The notes beneath the pieces were generated by a model that made no database searches, had not been told where the DNA came from, and saw only the letters and a list, made by a program, of their open reading frames with translations. Both the position numbers and the translations under genes were made by a program. From NCBI GenBank assembly GCA_017443175.1, contig JAFSOZ010000011.1, positions 125,881-189,880 on the forward strand: a DNA stretch of 64,000 nucleotides, written 5' to 3'. Positions within the stretch are counted from its first letter, which is position 1, and each line of letters starts with the position of its first letter. The stretch comes from Bacteroidales bacterium. Its GTDB lineage: Bacteria; Bacteroidota; Bacteroidia; Bacteroidales; WCHB1-69. Below, one piece after another: positions 1 through 9,780 of this stretch.

Positions 1-395
1 GCGACCAAATCCTCTTCCGAAAGGGCAGCTGTCAGCGGGCGCTCTTTCTTGCTGTTTTTCAACCGCCGCACAAGGGTTTCTTCCGGCAGGTCAACATACA
101 CCGTCACGGCGTGCGCATTCATCAGCTGCATGGCATCCTGGTTAGCGGGCGTGCCACCTCCGGCGGCTATCACCATCCCCTGACCTTTCAGCATCTCTTT
201 CAGCGTCTGGTACTCGCACTGCCGAAAAACAGATTCCCCATACTTCTGGAAGATATGGGGAATCGTAGCGTGGTATTTTTCTTCAACAGCATCGTCCAAA
301 TCGACAAACTCGAGGCCCAAGCGATGCGCCAGTGCGCGACCCAAGGTGGTCTTGCCTGCGCCGGAGAAGCCGACCAGAACAACATTGCGCACCAT
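1..395 (-). CDS. aroK: Shikimate kinase, 3' end beyond the window
   Basis: Phosphorylates shikimate with ATP in the chorismate pathway, in the cytosol. About 131 residues are visible. They begin with a Walker A loop at residues 9-16 (GFSGAGKT), an acidic D-L-D-D shikimate-side motif at 32-35, an F-R-x-x-E stretch, and the glycine-rich GGGTP loop, all in the order usual for the family. The C-terminal lid and adenine-binding parts lie beyond base 1. The ATG at 393-395 overlaps the TAA of the elbB-like gene by one base (TAATG), so the two are probably translationally coupled. Identification is firm; only the end is missing. Confidence 0.93.
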   Translation of the reverse strand, partial: MVRNVVLVGFSGAGKTTLGRALAHRLGLEFVDLDDAVEEKYHATIPHIFQKYGESVFRQCEYQTLKEMLKGQGMVIAAGGGTPANQDAMQLMNAHAVTVYVDLPEETLVRRLKNSKKERPLTAALSEEDLV

Positions 396-1045
396 TACTG
401 CATGTTTTCGAGAATGGCGTCAATAAGGTTCTGCGCGCAATCGGCAATGTCGGAGATGCGGGCGGGCAGCATGTAACATGGCGTGGTGAACACCATGTTC
501 TGCTTGTCCGCAATGACACCGGTCTGCTGGGTGTTGATGTGCTGGGAGCCGAAGCTGAGCACATTGGCAATGGTGCCCTCATCGTTGCCCACGGTGATGG
601 TCACATCGCCCAACACCTTAGCAATCATTACGGGTGCGATGCATAGCGCGCCGATAGGCTTATGTTGGGCGTGAAACGCCTTGATGAGTTGGGCCACATC
701 CTCACGCACAGTGCAGTTCTTGCCGTCGAATGCGTACGTGAACAGGTTCTTGGCCGCGCCATTTCCGCCAGGGAACACTAACGCGTCGAAATCCTCCACA
801 CGGCACTCTTCGATGGGACGGATGTCGCCGCGCGCGATGCGCGCGGCCTCCACCATCATATTGCGCTTTTCCTGTGTGGCTTCCTTTGTACAATGGTTCA
901 CCACATGGTATTGATTGTCATTGGGTGCAAAGATGCTGTAGGTACATTCATTGCGGTCGATGGCCAACAGGGTCATCACGGACTCGTGGATTTCACTTCC
1001 GTCCAGAGAACCACAGCCACATAATATCACAGCAAATTTTTTCAT
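395..1045 (-). CDS. elbB: ElbB-like glyoxalase (DJ-1/PfpI family)
   Basis: A 216-residue cytosolic protein of the class I glutamine amidotransferase-like fold. The nucleophile-elbow cysteine is Cys135 (GALCIAP), and the N-terminal CGCGSLDGSEIHE motif is characteristic of the ElbB branch. E. coli ElbB has been linked to isoprenoid metabolism and has weak glyoxalase activity; the cellular role is still unclear. It lies 12 bases after the DUF2723 gene and overlaps aroK by one base, so all three are probably one transcript. The family call is good, the function tentative. Confidence 0.88.
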   Translation of the reverse strand: MKKFAVILCGCGSLDGSEIHESVMTLLAIDRNECTYSIFAPNDNQYHVVNHCTKEATQEKRNMMVEAARIARGDIRPIEECRVEDFDALVFPGGNGAAKNLFTYAFDGKNCTVREDVAQLIKAFHAQHKPIGALCIAPVMIAKVLGDVTITVGNDEGTIANVLSFGSQHINTQQTGVIADKQNMVFTTPCYMLPARISDIADCAQNLIDAILENMQ

Positions 1046-1057
1046 ATTCTCTTAATT

Positions 1058-4000
1058 TTATTGGTTTGTATCTTGTTGGACCATCATCCTTGTGCGGTCC
1101 AAACTATTGTAGAAATTACGATAGGCACCGCCCATATTCGGGGAGATTCCGTCCATCGCTTTCAACTGGGTCTCTGCAATATCCTGCAATTTCTTGACCG
1201 TGGCATTGTCTCCAGCCACCTCGGCAATATCCAGCAACTGATGCAGCTCCTGGAAATTGTTGGCGACAGCCTGCTGATCAAAATCGGGTTGGCGAATCAG
1301 GCGGGTGATGTTGTTGGACAAGCCCTGAGCATAATTGGCTGCCAGGTTGTCAAACTTCAATTCCTTGAATTTGGAAGCCATGGACTGGTCGGGATACCGG
1401 ACATTGGTCATCAAATAATGCAAGAACATCATATCGTAATGAATATTATCCTCATGGATAGCCAAGGTGTTGTCGTCGCATTGGTTATACCAAGCAAAAA
1501 GCTCTGCCATCTGATCCCAGATGGATTTGGCCATCTCCATACCCTTCTGATTTCCGCTCGGCGTGTTCAGTTTGAAATAATCCTGCATATAGAAAATACA
1601 GTTCTGGGTATAACCATACACGTTGGACATGACGGATACATACGGGAAGACCTCATTCGGAAGAACTTTATTGCCTTGGTCAAAAGCCTGTTCGGCTTTT
1701 TCCACATCACCTTCTGCCAACAGCTGGTTGCCCAGACGGTTGTACAGACGGCGGACAAGGGAAATCAAACGGGTATTGTCCTCACTATGATACACGCGGG
1801 TGTCATTGAGGCCACCCCAAGCGTACGGATAGGCATCGTGCTTGGGCGCATCAGGATGATTGAGGAGATCTTCACGGCTGTGGTCATTGAACACATTCAT
1901 CAGATTGTTGTACAGAATCTCAGAATTGATACGACCCGTTTCATTGGAGCGCGAAGTCTTGATAGGCACCAATCTGTAAGCAAATCCCTCCAATTGGAAA
2001 TAATCCTCCAGTCCGAGATAAGCCTCAGAACCAGTGGTAGAAGCATAATAGATAGGACGTTCCCAGTTGTTGGTGGCCAAAATGTCCATCATGACGATAT
2101 AAGCCTTGGCCAGCGGGGTGACGCCCGGCTTACCCACGTTCCACTCCAAGCGATCCACGATGAGTGCGGAGTCCTTGGGGCTCACCGTCCCGTTAGCCAG
2201 CACCTTGGCCTTGTCAACCGGCAAAGAAAAGCTGGCAGGAATGGCGCGACCATTGGATCGGTAACCTTTATTCTGCGACAGCAGGAACAAGTGACGGGTA
2301 TGGTCGAATTGCGGATCTTTGATGTAATTCATGACAGCGTTCAAATCCACAAACTGATTTTCACCGGGTTCGAGGTAGAGGACGTCACGAGTGCCATCCT
2401 TGTATTGACTCCAGGTCATGGAAATAGGCAGAGCTTCTGATGCGTATGCCTTGCGTTTCATCTGATCCACATACCAGCTGGTGCTGAGAAGCGAAAGGTT
2501 GCACACGCGCACGTCGGTACGGTAGCCTTCCACCTCCTGGGCGTACCACAACGGGAAGGTATCGTTATCGCCCAATGTGAACAGAATGGCGTTGGGAGCA
2601 CAGGAATCGAGGTAATTCTTGGCAATGGCCAGGGCTGTGTAACGGTTAGAGCGGTCGTGGTCGTTCCAATTCTGGTTAGCCATCACGCAGGGCACCAAAG
2701 CGAAGCATATCACCGTGGTGAGTGCCGCACCGGCAATCTGCACCGGTTTGCTCTTGATTTTCTCAAACAGTTCATAGATACCCAGCACACCAAATCCTAT
2801 CCATATTGCAAAAGCATAGAACGATGCGGCAAAAGCATAGTCACGCTCACGCGGCTGGAAAGCATACATGTTCAGATAAAACGCGATAGCCAGACCCGTC
2901 ATGATGAACAACATAAACACCACAAAGGCATTCTGTGTGTCCTTACGGGTTTGATAGAAGATACCCACCAATCCCAACAGCAAGGGCAACAGATAATAGG
3001 TGTTGTGACCCGGGCGCTGCATGGCTTTGGGCTGATTGTTCTGATCACCTACCAAGGCTTTGTCGATGAAGGGTATTCCCGTAATCCAGTTGCCGTTCAT
3101 GTTGTCACCACGACCCTGAAGGTCATTCTGACGACCGGAAAAGTTCCACATGAAATATCTCCAGTACATGTAGCCAAACTGATACGTTTGCAAGAATTTG
3201 ATGTTTTGTTTCCAGGAAGGCGTGTCGTTACGGGCCAGCTCCCGGCGGGCTTCACGATCGGAAGGACTATCGCTGTTATAATGATTGTTCAGCCAATTGA
3301 TGTACTCGCCCTGCTTTTCGGACGACCACATTCTCGGGAAAAGCATACAACCGGACGGGTCGTATTGCAGCTTCTCGCCCTGACGGTCGTTGGAAACCAC
3401 ATAGCGTTTGGCATTCTTGTCCTTTACGTAAACAGGCTTGCCGTTTTCGGCATTGATCACCTTTGTGTTGTAGCTCTGACCGTAGAACAAGGGATTGGAA
3501 CCATATTGCTCACGGTTCAGATAGGCCAACAGAGCCACCGCGTCTTCCGGGTTGTTCTCGTCAATGGTCGGGTTGGCGTTAGAGCGGATGACCAGAGTGA
3601 AGAAGGTGGAATAACCGATAAGCAACATCATGAAGCAGAAAGTGCCCATCAGCAACACCGGTTTGTTTTTCTTGTAGCCAGCCATAATACCCCAGGCAAT
3701 CAAGGCCACGAGTATCAGGAAGAAGAAGATGGTTCCGGAATTGAACGGCAGGTGCAGCGAGTTCACAAAGAACAGGTCGAACTTTCCAGCCAAGTTCACC
3801 ACCTGAGGGATGATACCCCAGAGGATGAGGCCGAGCAGCACCACAGAGCCGCAAAGGGAGAGGAACACACCCCATTCTGCCTTCGACTTCAGCGTGCCCT
3901 TCGTCGCGCACATCACAAACAACGGGACTGTGATGAAAATCCATATCAGGAACATCCACAAAGTGGAGCAGAAGAAAGCGAAGAAGAAGGATATGATAGC

Positions 4001-4681
4001 CATGGTGAGCACTGCGCCCATGCCAGTGGCATTCTTGGAAAGCTTATAATAAACAATCAGCACGATAGCCGGCAGGGTCAGCAAGTTCAGCAAGTGAACG
4101 CCGATGGAGAGGCCCACCAGATAGGCGATGAGGACAATCCAACGGTTGGGGTTGACATCGGCCTTGGGATTATCATACTCTTCGTCCCACTTCAGAATAC
4201 ACCAGAACACCAGAGCTGTGAAGAAGGAAGACATGGCGTAAACCTCACCCTCCACGGCGGAGAACCAGAATGTGTCACTGAACGCGTAAGCCATGGCACC
4301 CACGAGAGCGGCGCCTATCACGGCTATGAAGCGAGGCGTATTCATCTCACCGTACTTGGCCACAAGTTTGCGTGCCAAACGCACGATGGTAAAATAGAGC
4401 AACATGATGGTGAGGCCACTGCAGACGGCTGACATGCTGTTCACGCAGAACGCCATCTTGGTCGGGTCTCCGCCGGCAAACAGCGTGCAGATACGACCGA
4501 TAATCTGGAAAGTGGGTGCTCCAGGGGGGTGACCCACCAGCAACTTCGAAGTTGTAGCGATGTATTCACCACAGTCCCACCAGGAGACGGTCGGCTCGGC
4601 GGTCATGATATAAACGGCAGAAGCCACAATACCGATGATCACACCGAGAATCGTGTTAATCAATTTTTGCGTTTTATTCAT
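1058..4681 (-). CDS. DUF2723 (PMT-like) multipass membrane protein with C-terminal TPR-like region
   Basis: A 1207-residue inner-membrane protein. The N-terminal DUF2723 domain has a first membrane segment near residues 9-27, then W-W-D-C-G-E-Y at 34-40 and HPPGAP at 51-56, the acidic and glycine-proline signature of this GT-C-like family. Roughly a dozen hydrophobic segments follow to about residue 680. A soluble, helix-rich, TPR-like half fills the rest. The family is related to protein O-mannosyltransferases and is common in Bacteroidota, where protein O-glycosylation is widespread, but acceptor and donor are not known. Transfer of a sugar from a lipid carrier to exported proteins is therefore an inference. 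It starts at an ATG at 4679-4681. Confidence 0.85.
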   Translation of the reverse strand: MNKTQKLINTILGVIIGIVASAVYIMTAEPTVSWWDCGEYIATTSKLLVGHPPGAPTFQIIGRICTLFAGGDPTKMAFCVNSMSAVCSGLTIMLLYFTIVRLARKLVAKYGEMNTPRFIAVIGAALVGAMAYAFSDTFWFSAVEGEVYAMSSFFTALVFWCILKWDEEYDNPKADVNPNRWIVLIAYLVGLSIGVHLLNLLTLPAIVLIVYYKLSKNATGMGAVLTMAIISFFFAFFCSTLWMFLIWIFITVPLFVMCATKGTLKSKAEWGVFLSLCGSVVLLGLILWGIIPQVVNLAGKFDLFFVNSLHLPFNSGTIFFFLILVALIAWGIMAGYKKNKPVLLMGTFCFMMLLIGYSTFFTLVIRSNANPTIDENNPEDAVALLAYLNREQYGSNPLFYGQSYNTKVINAENGKPVYVKDKNAKRYVVSNDRQGEKLQYDPSGCMLFPRMWSSEKQGEYINWLNNHYNSDSPSDREARRELARNDTPSWKQNIKFLQTYQFGYMYWRYFMWNFSGRQNDLQGRGDNMNGNWITGIPFIDKALVGDQNNQPKAMQRPGHNTYYLLPLLLGLVGIFYQTRKDTQNAFVVFMLFIMTGLAIAFYLNMYAFQPRERDYAFAASFYAFAIWIGFGVLGIYELFEKIKSKPVQIAGAALTTVICFALVPCVMANQNWNDHDRSNRYTALAIAKNYLDSCAPNAILFTLGDNDTFPLWYAQEVEGYRTDVRVCNLSLLSTSWYVDQMKRKAYASEALPISMTWSQYKDGTRDVLYLEPGENQFVDLNAVMNYIKDPQFDHTRHLFLLSQNKGYRSNGRAIPASFSLPVDKAKVLANGTVSPKDSALIVDRLEWNVGKPGVTPLAKAYIVMMDILATNNWERPIYYASTTGSEAYLGLEDYFQLEGFAYRLVPIKTSRSNETGRINSEILYNNLMNVFNDHSREDLLNHPDAPKHDAYPYAWGGLNDTRVYHSEDNTRLISLVRRLYNRLGNQLLAEGDVEKAEQAFDQGNKVLPNEVFPYVSVMSNVYGYTQNCIFYMQDYFKLNTPSGNQKGMEMAKSIWDQMAELFAWYNQCDDNTLAIHEDNIHYDMMFLHYLMTNVRYPDQSMASKFKELKFDNLAANYAQGLSNNITRLIRQPDFDQQAVANNFQELHQLLDIAEVAGDNATVKKLQDIAETQLKAMDGISPNMGGAYRNFYNSLDRTRMMVQQDTNQ

Positions 4682-4738
4682 TATTTTTAGGATTTATATT
4701 TTTTTGCTATTGCTTTTAGCCATTGGCCATCAGCCTTT

Positions 4739-4764
4739 CAACTCTCAACTCTCAACTCTCAACT
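4739..4764. repeat. Period-7 tandem repeat, CAACTCT, 3.7 copies
   Basis: Perfect heptamer copies lie directly after the pheS stop codon and before the DUF2723 gene on the minus strand. One of three period-7 arrays in the window. Confidence 0.9.
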
Positions 4765-4765
4765 T

Positions 4766-5788
4766 TTAAAGCGTTGCCGCCTTGAATTGTTGCAGGAAGC
4801 GGACATCGTTTTCAAAGTAGAGACGGATGTCGTTGGTCCTGTACTTGAGCATTGTCATACGTTCGATGCCGAGACCGAAAGCAAATCCGCTGTATTTTTC
4901 GCTGTCGATACCGCAGTTTTCCAGCACGTTGGGATCCACCATACCGCAGCCCAAAATCTCCACCCAACCGGTGTGTTTGCAGAGGTTGCAGCCCTCGCCA
5001 CCACAGATGTAGCAAGAAACATCCATTTCAGCGGACGGCTCCGTGAACGGGAAGTAGGACGGACGCAGACGGATGCGCACATCGGGGCCGAACATACGTT
5101 GAGCGAAATAGAGCAGCGTCTGTTTCATATCTGCAAAAGAAACCTTCTCGGCCACATAGAGACCTTCCACCTGATGGAAGATGCAGTGTGCACGGGAGGT
5201 AATGGCCTCATTGCGGAACACGCGACCCGGGCATATCACGCGGATCGGCGGTTGTTGTTTCTCCATGGTGCGGACCTGCAACGAAGAGGTGTGCGTGCGC
5301 AGCAGCACGTCGGGGTGCAATTCCACGAAGAAGGTATCCTGCATATCCCGAGCCGGATGCTCTTCGGCAAAGTTGAGCGCGGTGAACACGTGCCAGTCGT
5401 CCTCAATGTCGGGACCAGTGACTGCCGTGAAGCCGATGTCTTCGAAAATGCGGCGCACCTGGTTCATCATGATGGAGATGGGGTGCATGGATCCCAATGG
5501 TATATTGGCCGACGGGCGGGTGACATCCGCGATGGTGTTGAGCGAGCATATTGCTGCCTCCATTTTGGATTTCTGTTCCTCAAAACGCTGCTGAGCCTTG
5601 TCTTTCAGCTCGTTGAGCATCTGTCCAAAGCCTTTGCGTTCCTCCGGCGCAATGTTCTTGATCTCGCCGAACATGGACTGCAACTCGCTTTTCTTGCTCA
5701 AGAAATTGAGACGGAACTGTTCCAGCGCTTCGGCATTCTCGATTTTGTAATTTTCAATTTCTGCTCTTATTTCGTCTATTGATTTCAT
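4766..5788 (-). CDS. pheS: Phenylalanine--tRNA ligase alpha subunit
   Basis: Catalytic subunit of the heterotetrameric class II synthetase that charges tRNA-Phe. At 340 residues it has the normal length: an N-terminal coiled coil (about 1-90), then the class II core. Visible are motif 2 around FRNEAITSRAHCIFHQVEG, the C-x2-C-x4-C-x2-C insertion seen in many bacterial PheS proteins, and motif 3 near the end (FGLGIERMTMLKY). The beta subunit pheT is not in the window; in Bacteroidota the two genes are often apart. The gene stands between two tandem-repeat tracts. Confidence 0.96.
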   Translation of the reverse strand: MKSIDEIRAEIENYKIENAEALEQFRLNFLSKKSELQSMFGEIKNIAPEERKGFGQMLNELKDKAQQRFEEQKSKMEAAICSLNTIADVTRPSANIPLGSMHPISIMMNQVRRIFEDIGFTAVTGPDIEDDWHVFTALNFAEEHPARDMQDTFFVELHPDVLLRTHTSSLQVRTMEKQQPPIRVICPGRVFRNEAITSRAHCIFHQVEGLYVAEKVSFADMKQTLLYFAQRMFGPDVRIRLRPSYFPFTEPSAEMDVSCYICGGEGCNLCKHTGWVEILGCGMVDPNVLENCGIDSEKYSGFAFGLGIERMTMLKYRTNDIRLYFENDVRFLQQFKAATL

Positions 5789-5798
5789 ACGATAGATG

Positions 5799-5843
5799 GG
5801 TGAAATTGGTAAAAGGGGTTAAAGGGGTAAATGAGGTAAAAGG
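5799..5843. repeat. Period-9 tandem repeat, GGTAAAAGG type, 5 copies
   Basis: Five consecutive nonamers begin GGT and agree as GGTnAAAnn. They are the reverse complement of the YCATTTACC-type arrays seen at 43931, 52764 and 63637. They fill the gap between pheS and the cyclophilin gene. Confidence 0.85.
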
Positions 5844-5844
5844 G

Positions 5845-6564
5845 TTATTTTAAAATCGTGACACTGAGTATTTTTATATCTTCTGTCGGGCGGTCGAACT
5901 GGTCCTTGGGCTGGGCGGCGATTTTATCGACCACTTCCATGCCGCTAAGCACCTGTCCGAACACAGTGTAGTCGCCATCGAGGAACGGGGCGCCGCCGAG
6001 AGTGGTATAGACCTCACGCTGCTCGGGGGTGAAAGTCTTGCCCGTACGCTGTTGCAGCATGTCGAGATAGGCGTTGTCATAGGGTTTACCGTCCACAATG
6101 TAGAACTGTGAGGCGGACGAGGACTTGGCCGGGTTGTTGTCGCGGGCCGCGGCCACAGCACCTCTGCGGTGGTAGAGCGTAGGCACGAATTCGGCCGGAA
6201 TGCGGTAGTCGGGGCCTCCGGCGCCCAAACGCTGGCCCGGTTTCGCGGTCTTGGAGTCCGGATCTCCCGTCTGGATCATGAATCCTTGGATGATACGATG
6301 GAACAATACTCCATCGTAGTATTTCTCATTCACCAACTTGATAAAATTGTCGCGGTGTTGCGGCGTCTCGTTGTAAAGCGCAATCTTGATGTTGCCTTTG
6401 GTGGTTTTAATCAGTACTTCTGTCATCTTTTCGGGTTTGGTTTCTGCCTTAGATTCCTTCACGGGCTCTGTTTTCGCCATCTCCTTCTCCATTTTCTTAG
6501 GAGAAGAACATGAAGATAATATCATGATAGACAATAGGATAATACTTAAAAAACGTTTATTCAT
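5845..6564 (-). CDS. Cyclophilin-type peptidyl-prolyl isomerase, lipoprotein
   Basis: Catalyses cis-trans isomerisation of proline peptide bonds, probably in the periplasm. From the ATG at 6562-6564 the protein has 239 residues, with a lipobox ending at Cys19 (ILSSC). This start is preferred over an upstream in-frame codon because a TATCTTTG -7 box lies at 6586-6593, leaving no room for translation from 6588. The cyclophilin domain fills residues 50-239. It contains FHRIIQGFMIQTGDP, the glutamine-rich SASQFYIVDG stretch and FGQVLSGMEVVDKI, all diagnostic. Confidence 0.93.
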   Translation of the reverse strand: MNKRFLSIILLSIMILSSCSSPKKMEKEMAKTEPVKESKAETKPEKMTEVLIKTTKGNIKIALYNETPQHRDNFIKLVNEKYYDGVLFHRIIQGFMIQTGDPDSKTAKPGQRLGAGGPDYRIPAEFVPTLYHRRGAVAAARDNNPAKSSSASQFYIVDGKPYDNAYLDMLQQRTGKTFTPEQREVYTTLGGAPFLDGDYTVFGQVLSGMEVVDKIAAQPKDQFDRPTEDIKILSVTILK

Positions 6565-6585
6565 AGCGATTTCCGTTAAAAGGCG

Positions 6586-6593
6586 CAAAGATA
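6586..6593 (-). promoter_or_regulatory. -7 box TATCTTTG for the cyclophilin gene
   Basis: Matches the Bacteroidota consensus TAnnTTTG and lies 22 bases ahead of the chosen ATG. No clear -33 TTG is present. Confidence 0.6.
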
Positions 6594-6622
6594 CAAAAAA
6601 TGAGCATACTGTAGCAGCCTGA

Positions 6623-7462
6623 TTATTTACTGGAACCTATCTCGTGTGTGTTGAAATATTCTTTTCCGGCATCGTAGCCGATTTTATACAGTTCGTCCAC
6701 GTATTTGAAATCAAACAACCAGTAATCTTGAGGATCAATCATGACCACATCCGTGAACATATCCGCATGCTGAAATGAATTCATGTATGGAATGCTGAAG
6801 GCAGGGCGCAGCCAAAGGGAAGCAATATCCCGTTTAGGCTGCGGCTTCTCGAGCAACAGCAGCGAACCGATCCGAATGTCACAGCGTTCATCCAGAAGAG
6901 GCTGAATGGGCATATTGTCATATATGCCACCATCCACGTATGGGCTGCCGTCTATCCACACCGGGGAGAAAACAATGGGCACGGCGGAGGAAGCCATCAC
7001 GTATTTCACGAGGTCGCCACCTGAACCTTTATATACTGGCTTGAGAGAGTCCACGTTGAACGAACAGCAGTAGAAGGGGTATTTCAAGGAATCGAAGCTA
7101 TTGTGCGGCACGTATTTCAAAAGCGTTTTCTGGATACGATTGGTACTGATGAGACCACCTTTCCTATGCCAAGAAAAAAGCACGATACCCGTCAGGCGGT
7201 CCATTTCTTCGTCTTTAATATACTGCAGGATTTCTTCCGGAGAATTGCCAGCAGCATACAGCATGCCTACGATAGCGCCCATGGAAGTGCCCACAATGCA
7301 GTCGGGTTTGATTCCGGCCTCATCCATAGCCTGCAGGAATCCCAGATGTGCATACCCTAACGCAGCACCTCCTGCCAAAGAAACACCGACTTTCTGGGAA
7401 TGGGCCGTATGCGTGCCCATCATCATCATCGCAATAACCATAATTCGCAACATTAATTTCAT
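6623..7462 (-). CDS. Patatin-like phospholipase, exported
   Basis: A predicted lipid acyl hydrolase of the patatin fold. Starting at the ATG at 7460-7462 gives 279 residues with a signal peptide ending near HTAHSQ. The oxyanion region GGAALGYAHLGFL, the nucleophile elbow GTSMGA, and the catalytic-dyad Asp in DGGIYDNMP follow in the proper order. Bacteroidota patatins are often fused to an outer-membrane barrel; this one is short and ends soon after the patatin domain. Substrate is unknown. It is divergent from mutB. Confidence 0.9.
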   Translation of the reverse strand: MKLMLRIMVIAMMMMGTHTAHSQKVGVSLAGGAALGYAHLGFLQAMDEAGIKPDCIVGTSMGAIVGMLYAAGNSPEEILQYIKDEEMDRLTGIVLFSWHRKGGLISTNRIQKTLLKYVPHNSFDSLKYPFYCCSFNVDSLKPVYKGSGGDLVKYVMASSAVPIVFSPVWIDGSPYVDGGIYDNMPIQPLLDERCDIRIGSLLLLEKPQPKRDIASLWLRPAFSIPYMNSFQHADMFTDVVMIDPQDYWLFDFKYVDELYKIGYDAGKEYFNTHEIGSSK

Positions 7463-7495
7463 AACACAAAAACTTTGGGCTGCAAAATTACATTT

Positions 7496-7529
7496 TTTGA
7501 CAGAAGAGGCCAATCTTTTTGTATCTTTG
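7496..7529 (+). promoter_or_regulatory. Promoter of mutB
   Basis: TTTG at 7496-7499 and TATCTTTG at 7522-7529, separated by 22 bases, which is slightly long for the Bacteroidota -33/-7 arrangement. It lies 35 bases ahead of the mutB ATG. Confidence 0.65.
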
Positions 7530-7564
7530 CACCCTCAAAATATGAGTGAGTAAAATTTAGAAAA

Positions 7565-9712
7565 ATGCGTCCAGATTTTAGTAACGTAGATTTTAAGAAA
7601 GTCCCTGAAAGCCAGGAAGATTTTCGTAAATGGGAACAAGAACACAATATTTCCGCCGACTGGATGACCGCCGAGCAGATTCCTGTGAAACAGGTATATG
7701 GTGCGGATGACTTGGCCGGAATGGAACATCTCAATTACACAGCTGGTATTCCGCCCTACCTGCGCGGACCCTACTCCATGATGTACGCCTTCCGTCCGTG
7801 GACCATCCGCCAATACGCCGGATTCTCCACCGCCGAAGAGTCCAATGCCTTCTACCGCCGCAACTTGGCTGCCGGTCAGAAGGGTTTGTCCATCGCCTTC
7901 GACTTGGCCACGCACCGTGGCTACGACTCCGACCACCCGCGCGTGGTGGGCGACGTGGGCAAAGCAGGTGTGGCTGTGGACTCCATCCTGGATATGAAGA
8001 TCCTCTTCGACCAGATTCCGTTGGACAAGATGTCCGTCTCCATGACCATGAACGGCGCCGTGCTTCCGATTCTGGCCTTCTACATCGTGGCCGCCGAAGA
8101 GCAGGGCGTGAGCATGGACCAACTGTCCGGCACTATCCAAAACGACATTTTGAAAGAGTTCATGGTGCGCAACACCTATATTTATCCGCCGTTGCACTCC
8201 ATGAAAATCATCGCCGATATTTTCGAGTTCACTTCCAAGAACATGCCGAAGTTCAACTCCATTTCCATCTCAGGCTACCACATGCAGGAAGCAGGTGCCA
8301 CCAGTGACATCGAGCTGGCCTACACACTGGCCGACGGTTTGGAGTATCTTCGCGCAGGTGTGAACGCTGGCATGAGCGTGGACGACTTCGCCCCGCGTTT
8401 GTCCTTCTTCTGGGCTGTGGGCATGAACCACTTCATGGAGATTGCCAAGATGCGCGCCGCCCGTATGCTGTGGGCCAAGATTGTGAAACAGTTCAACCCG
8501 CAGAATCCCAAGTCACTGGCTTTGCGTACGCACTGCCAGACTTCCGGCTGGTCGCTCACGGAGCAAGACCCGTTCAACAATGTGTGTCGTACCTGCGTGG
8601 AAGCCATGGGCGCCGCCCTGGGCCACACCCAGTCACTGCACACCAACGCTCTGGACGAGGCCATCGCCCTGCCGACCGACTTCTCGGCCCGTATCGCCCG
8701 TAACACCCAGATCTACATTCAGGAAGAAACCAAGATCTGCAAGTCCATCGACCCGTGGGCAGGTTCTTACTATGTGGAAAGCCTGACCCACCAGATTGCC
8801 CACCGCGCATGGAAACACATCCAGGAGATTGAATCCTTGGGCGGTATGGCCAAGGCTATCGAGACGGGTATTCCGAAGATGCGTATCGAGGAGGCTTCCG
8901 CTCGCAAGCAGGCCCGTATCGACTCCGGCAAGGAGGCCATCATCGGCGTGAGCAAGTACAAATTGGACAAGGAGGCTCCCATTGAGACACTGGAGGTTGA
9001 TAACACCACCGTGCGCGAGGCCCAGCTCAAGCGTTTGGCCGAATTGCGCGCCAACCGCAACGAAGCTGACGTGAAGGCTGCCCTGGCCGCCCTGACCGAG
9101 TGCGCAAAGACCGGCAACGGCAACCTGCTCGACCTCTCCATCAAGGCCGCCCGCGTGCGCGCCTCCCTCGGCGAGATCTCCGATGCCCTCGAAGAAATTT
9201 ACGGACGTTATAAAGCAAAAATAAATCTGATTTCCGGCGTGTACAGTGCAGAACAACAAGACAACGCAAGCTTCAAGAAGGCCTGCGAAATGTGCGATGA
9301 ATTCGCAAAGAAAGAGGGCCGTCGTCCTCGTATCATGATTGCCAAGATGGGCCAGGACGGCCATGACCGTGGCGCCAAGGTGGTGGCCACCGGCTACGCC
9401 GACATCGGCTTCGATGTGGATATGGGACCGCTGTTCCAGACTCCCGAAGAGGCCGCCAAACAGGCTGTGGAAAACGATGTCCACATTCTGGGTGTCTCTT
9501 CCCTCGCCGCCGGCCACAAGACGCTCGTACCGCAGGTGATTGAAGAGCTCAAGAAGCTGGGCCGCGAAGACATCATGGTCATCGTGGGCGGTGTCATCCC
9601 GCCGCAAGACTACGACTTCCTCTACAAAGCCGGCGCCGCCTGTATCTTCGGACCCGGCACCGTCATCAGCGACAGTGCAATCAAGATGCTGGAAATCCTG
9701 ATGCAGGAGTAA
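7565..9712 (+). CDS. mutB: Methylmalonyl-CoA mutase, large (catalytic) subunit
   Basis: Interconverts succinyl-CoA and (R)-methylmalonyl-CoA with adenosylcobalamin, a step of succinate-to-propionate fermentation. At 715 residues it has full length. The TIM-barrel half includes [17 protein letters not shown] and the C-terminal half is the cobalamin-binding domain. DGHDRG at 598-603 supplies the cobalt ligand His600. The usual partner mutA is not beside it: upstream is a divergent patatin and downstream a terminator. No cobalamin riboswitch is visible in the short leader. The call is secure. Confidence 0.97.
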   Translation: MRPDFSNVDFKKVPESQEDFRKWEQEHNISADWMTAEQIPVKQVYGADDLAGMEHLNYTAGIPPYLRGPYSMMYAFRPWTIRQYAGFSTAEESNAFYRRNLAAGQKGLSIAFDLATHRGYDSDHPRVVGDVGKAGVAVDSILDMKILFDQIPLDKMSVSMTMNGAVLPILAFYIVAAEEQGVSMDQLSGTIQNDILKEFMVRNTYIYPPLHSMKIIADIFEFTSKNMPKFNSISISGYHMQEAGATSDIELAYTLADGLEYLRAGVNAGMSVDDFAPRLSFFWAVGMNHFMEIAKMRAARMLWAKIVKQFNPQNPKSLALRTHCQTSGWSLTEQDPFNNVCRTCVEAMGAALGHTQSLHTNALDEAIALPTDFSARIARNTQIYIQEETKICKSIDPWAGSYYVESLTHQIAHRAWKHIQEIESLGGMAKAIETGIPKMRIEEASARKQARIDSGKEAIIGVSKYKLDKEAPIETLEVDNTTVREAQLKRLAELRANRNEADVKAALAALTECAKTGNGNLLDLSIKAARVRASLGEISDALEEIYGRYKAKINLISGVYSAEQQDNASFKKACEMCDEFAKKEGRRPRIMIAKMGQDGHDRGAKVVATGYADIGFDVDMGPLFQTPEEAAKQAVENDVHILGVSSLAAGHKTLVPQVIEELKKLGREDIMVIVGGVIPPQDYDFLYKAGAACIFGPGTVISDSAIKMLEILMQE

Positions 9713-9744
9713 TTTGGATTAACGAAATGAATTGATATTCCCAT

Positions 9745-9780
9745 CAGGGGCAAGGCTGCAAGGCTTTGTCCCTGTTTTAT
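9745..9780 (+). terminator. Rho-independent terminator after mutB
   Basis: A 12-base-pair stem (CAGGGGCAAGGC with GCTTTGTCCCTG, two G-U pairs), six-base loop at 9757-9762, then TTTTATTTTT. It starts 33 bases after the mutB stop, so mutB is probably monocistronic. Confidence 0.85.

Noticed and set aside
2657-4432. Long open frame (591 codons) on the plus strand
   Set aside because: It lies antisense to the DUF2723 gene, has a low-complexity His/Gln/Glu-rich translation and no family motif. The minus-strand frame has clear membrane helices and signatures.
7500-7564. Cobalamin riboswitch ahead of mutB
   Set aside because: The leader between the -7 box and the ATG is about 35 bases, far too short for a B12 aptamer.
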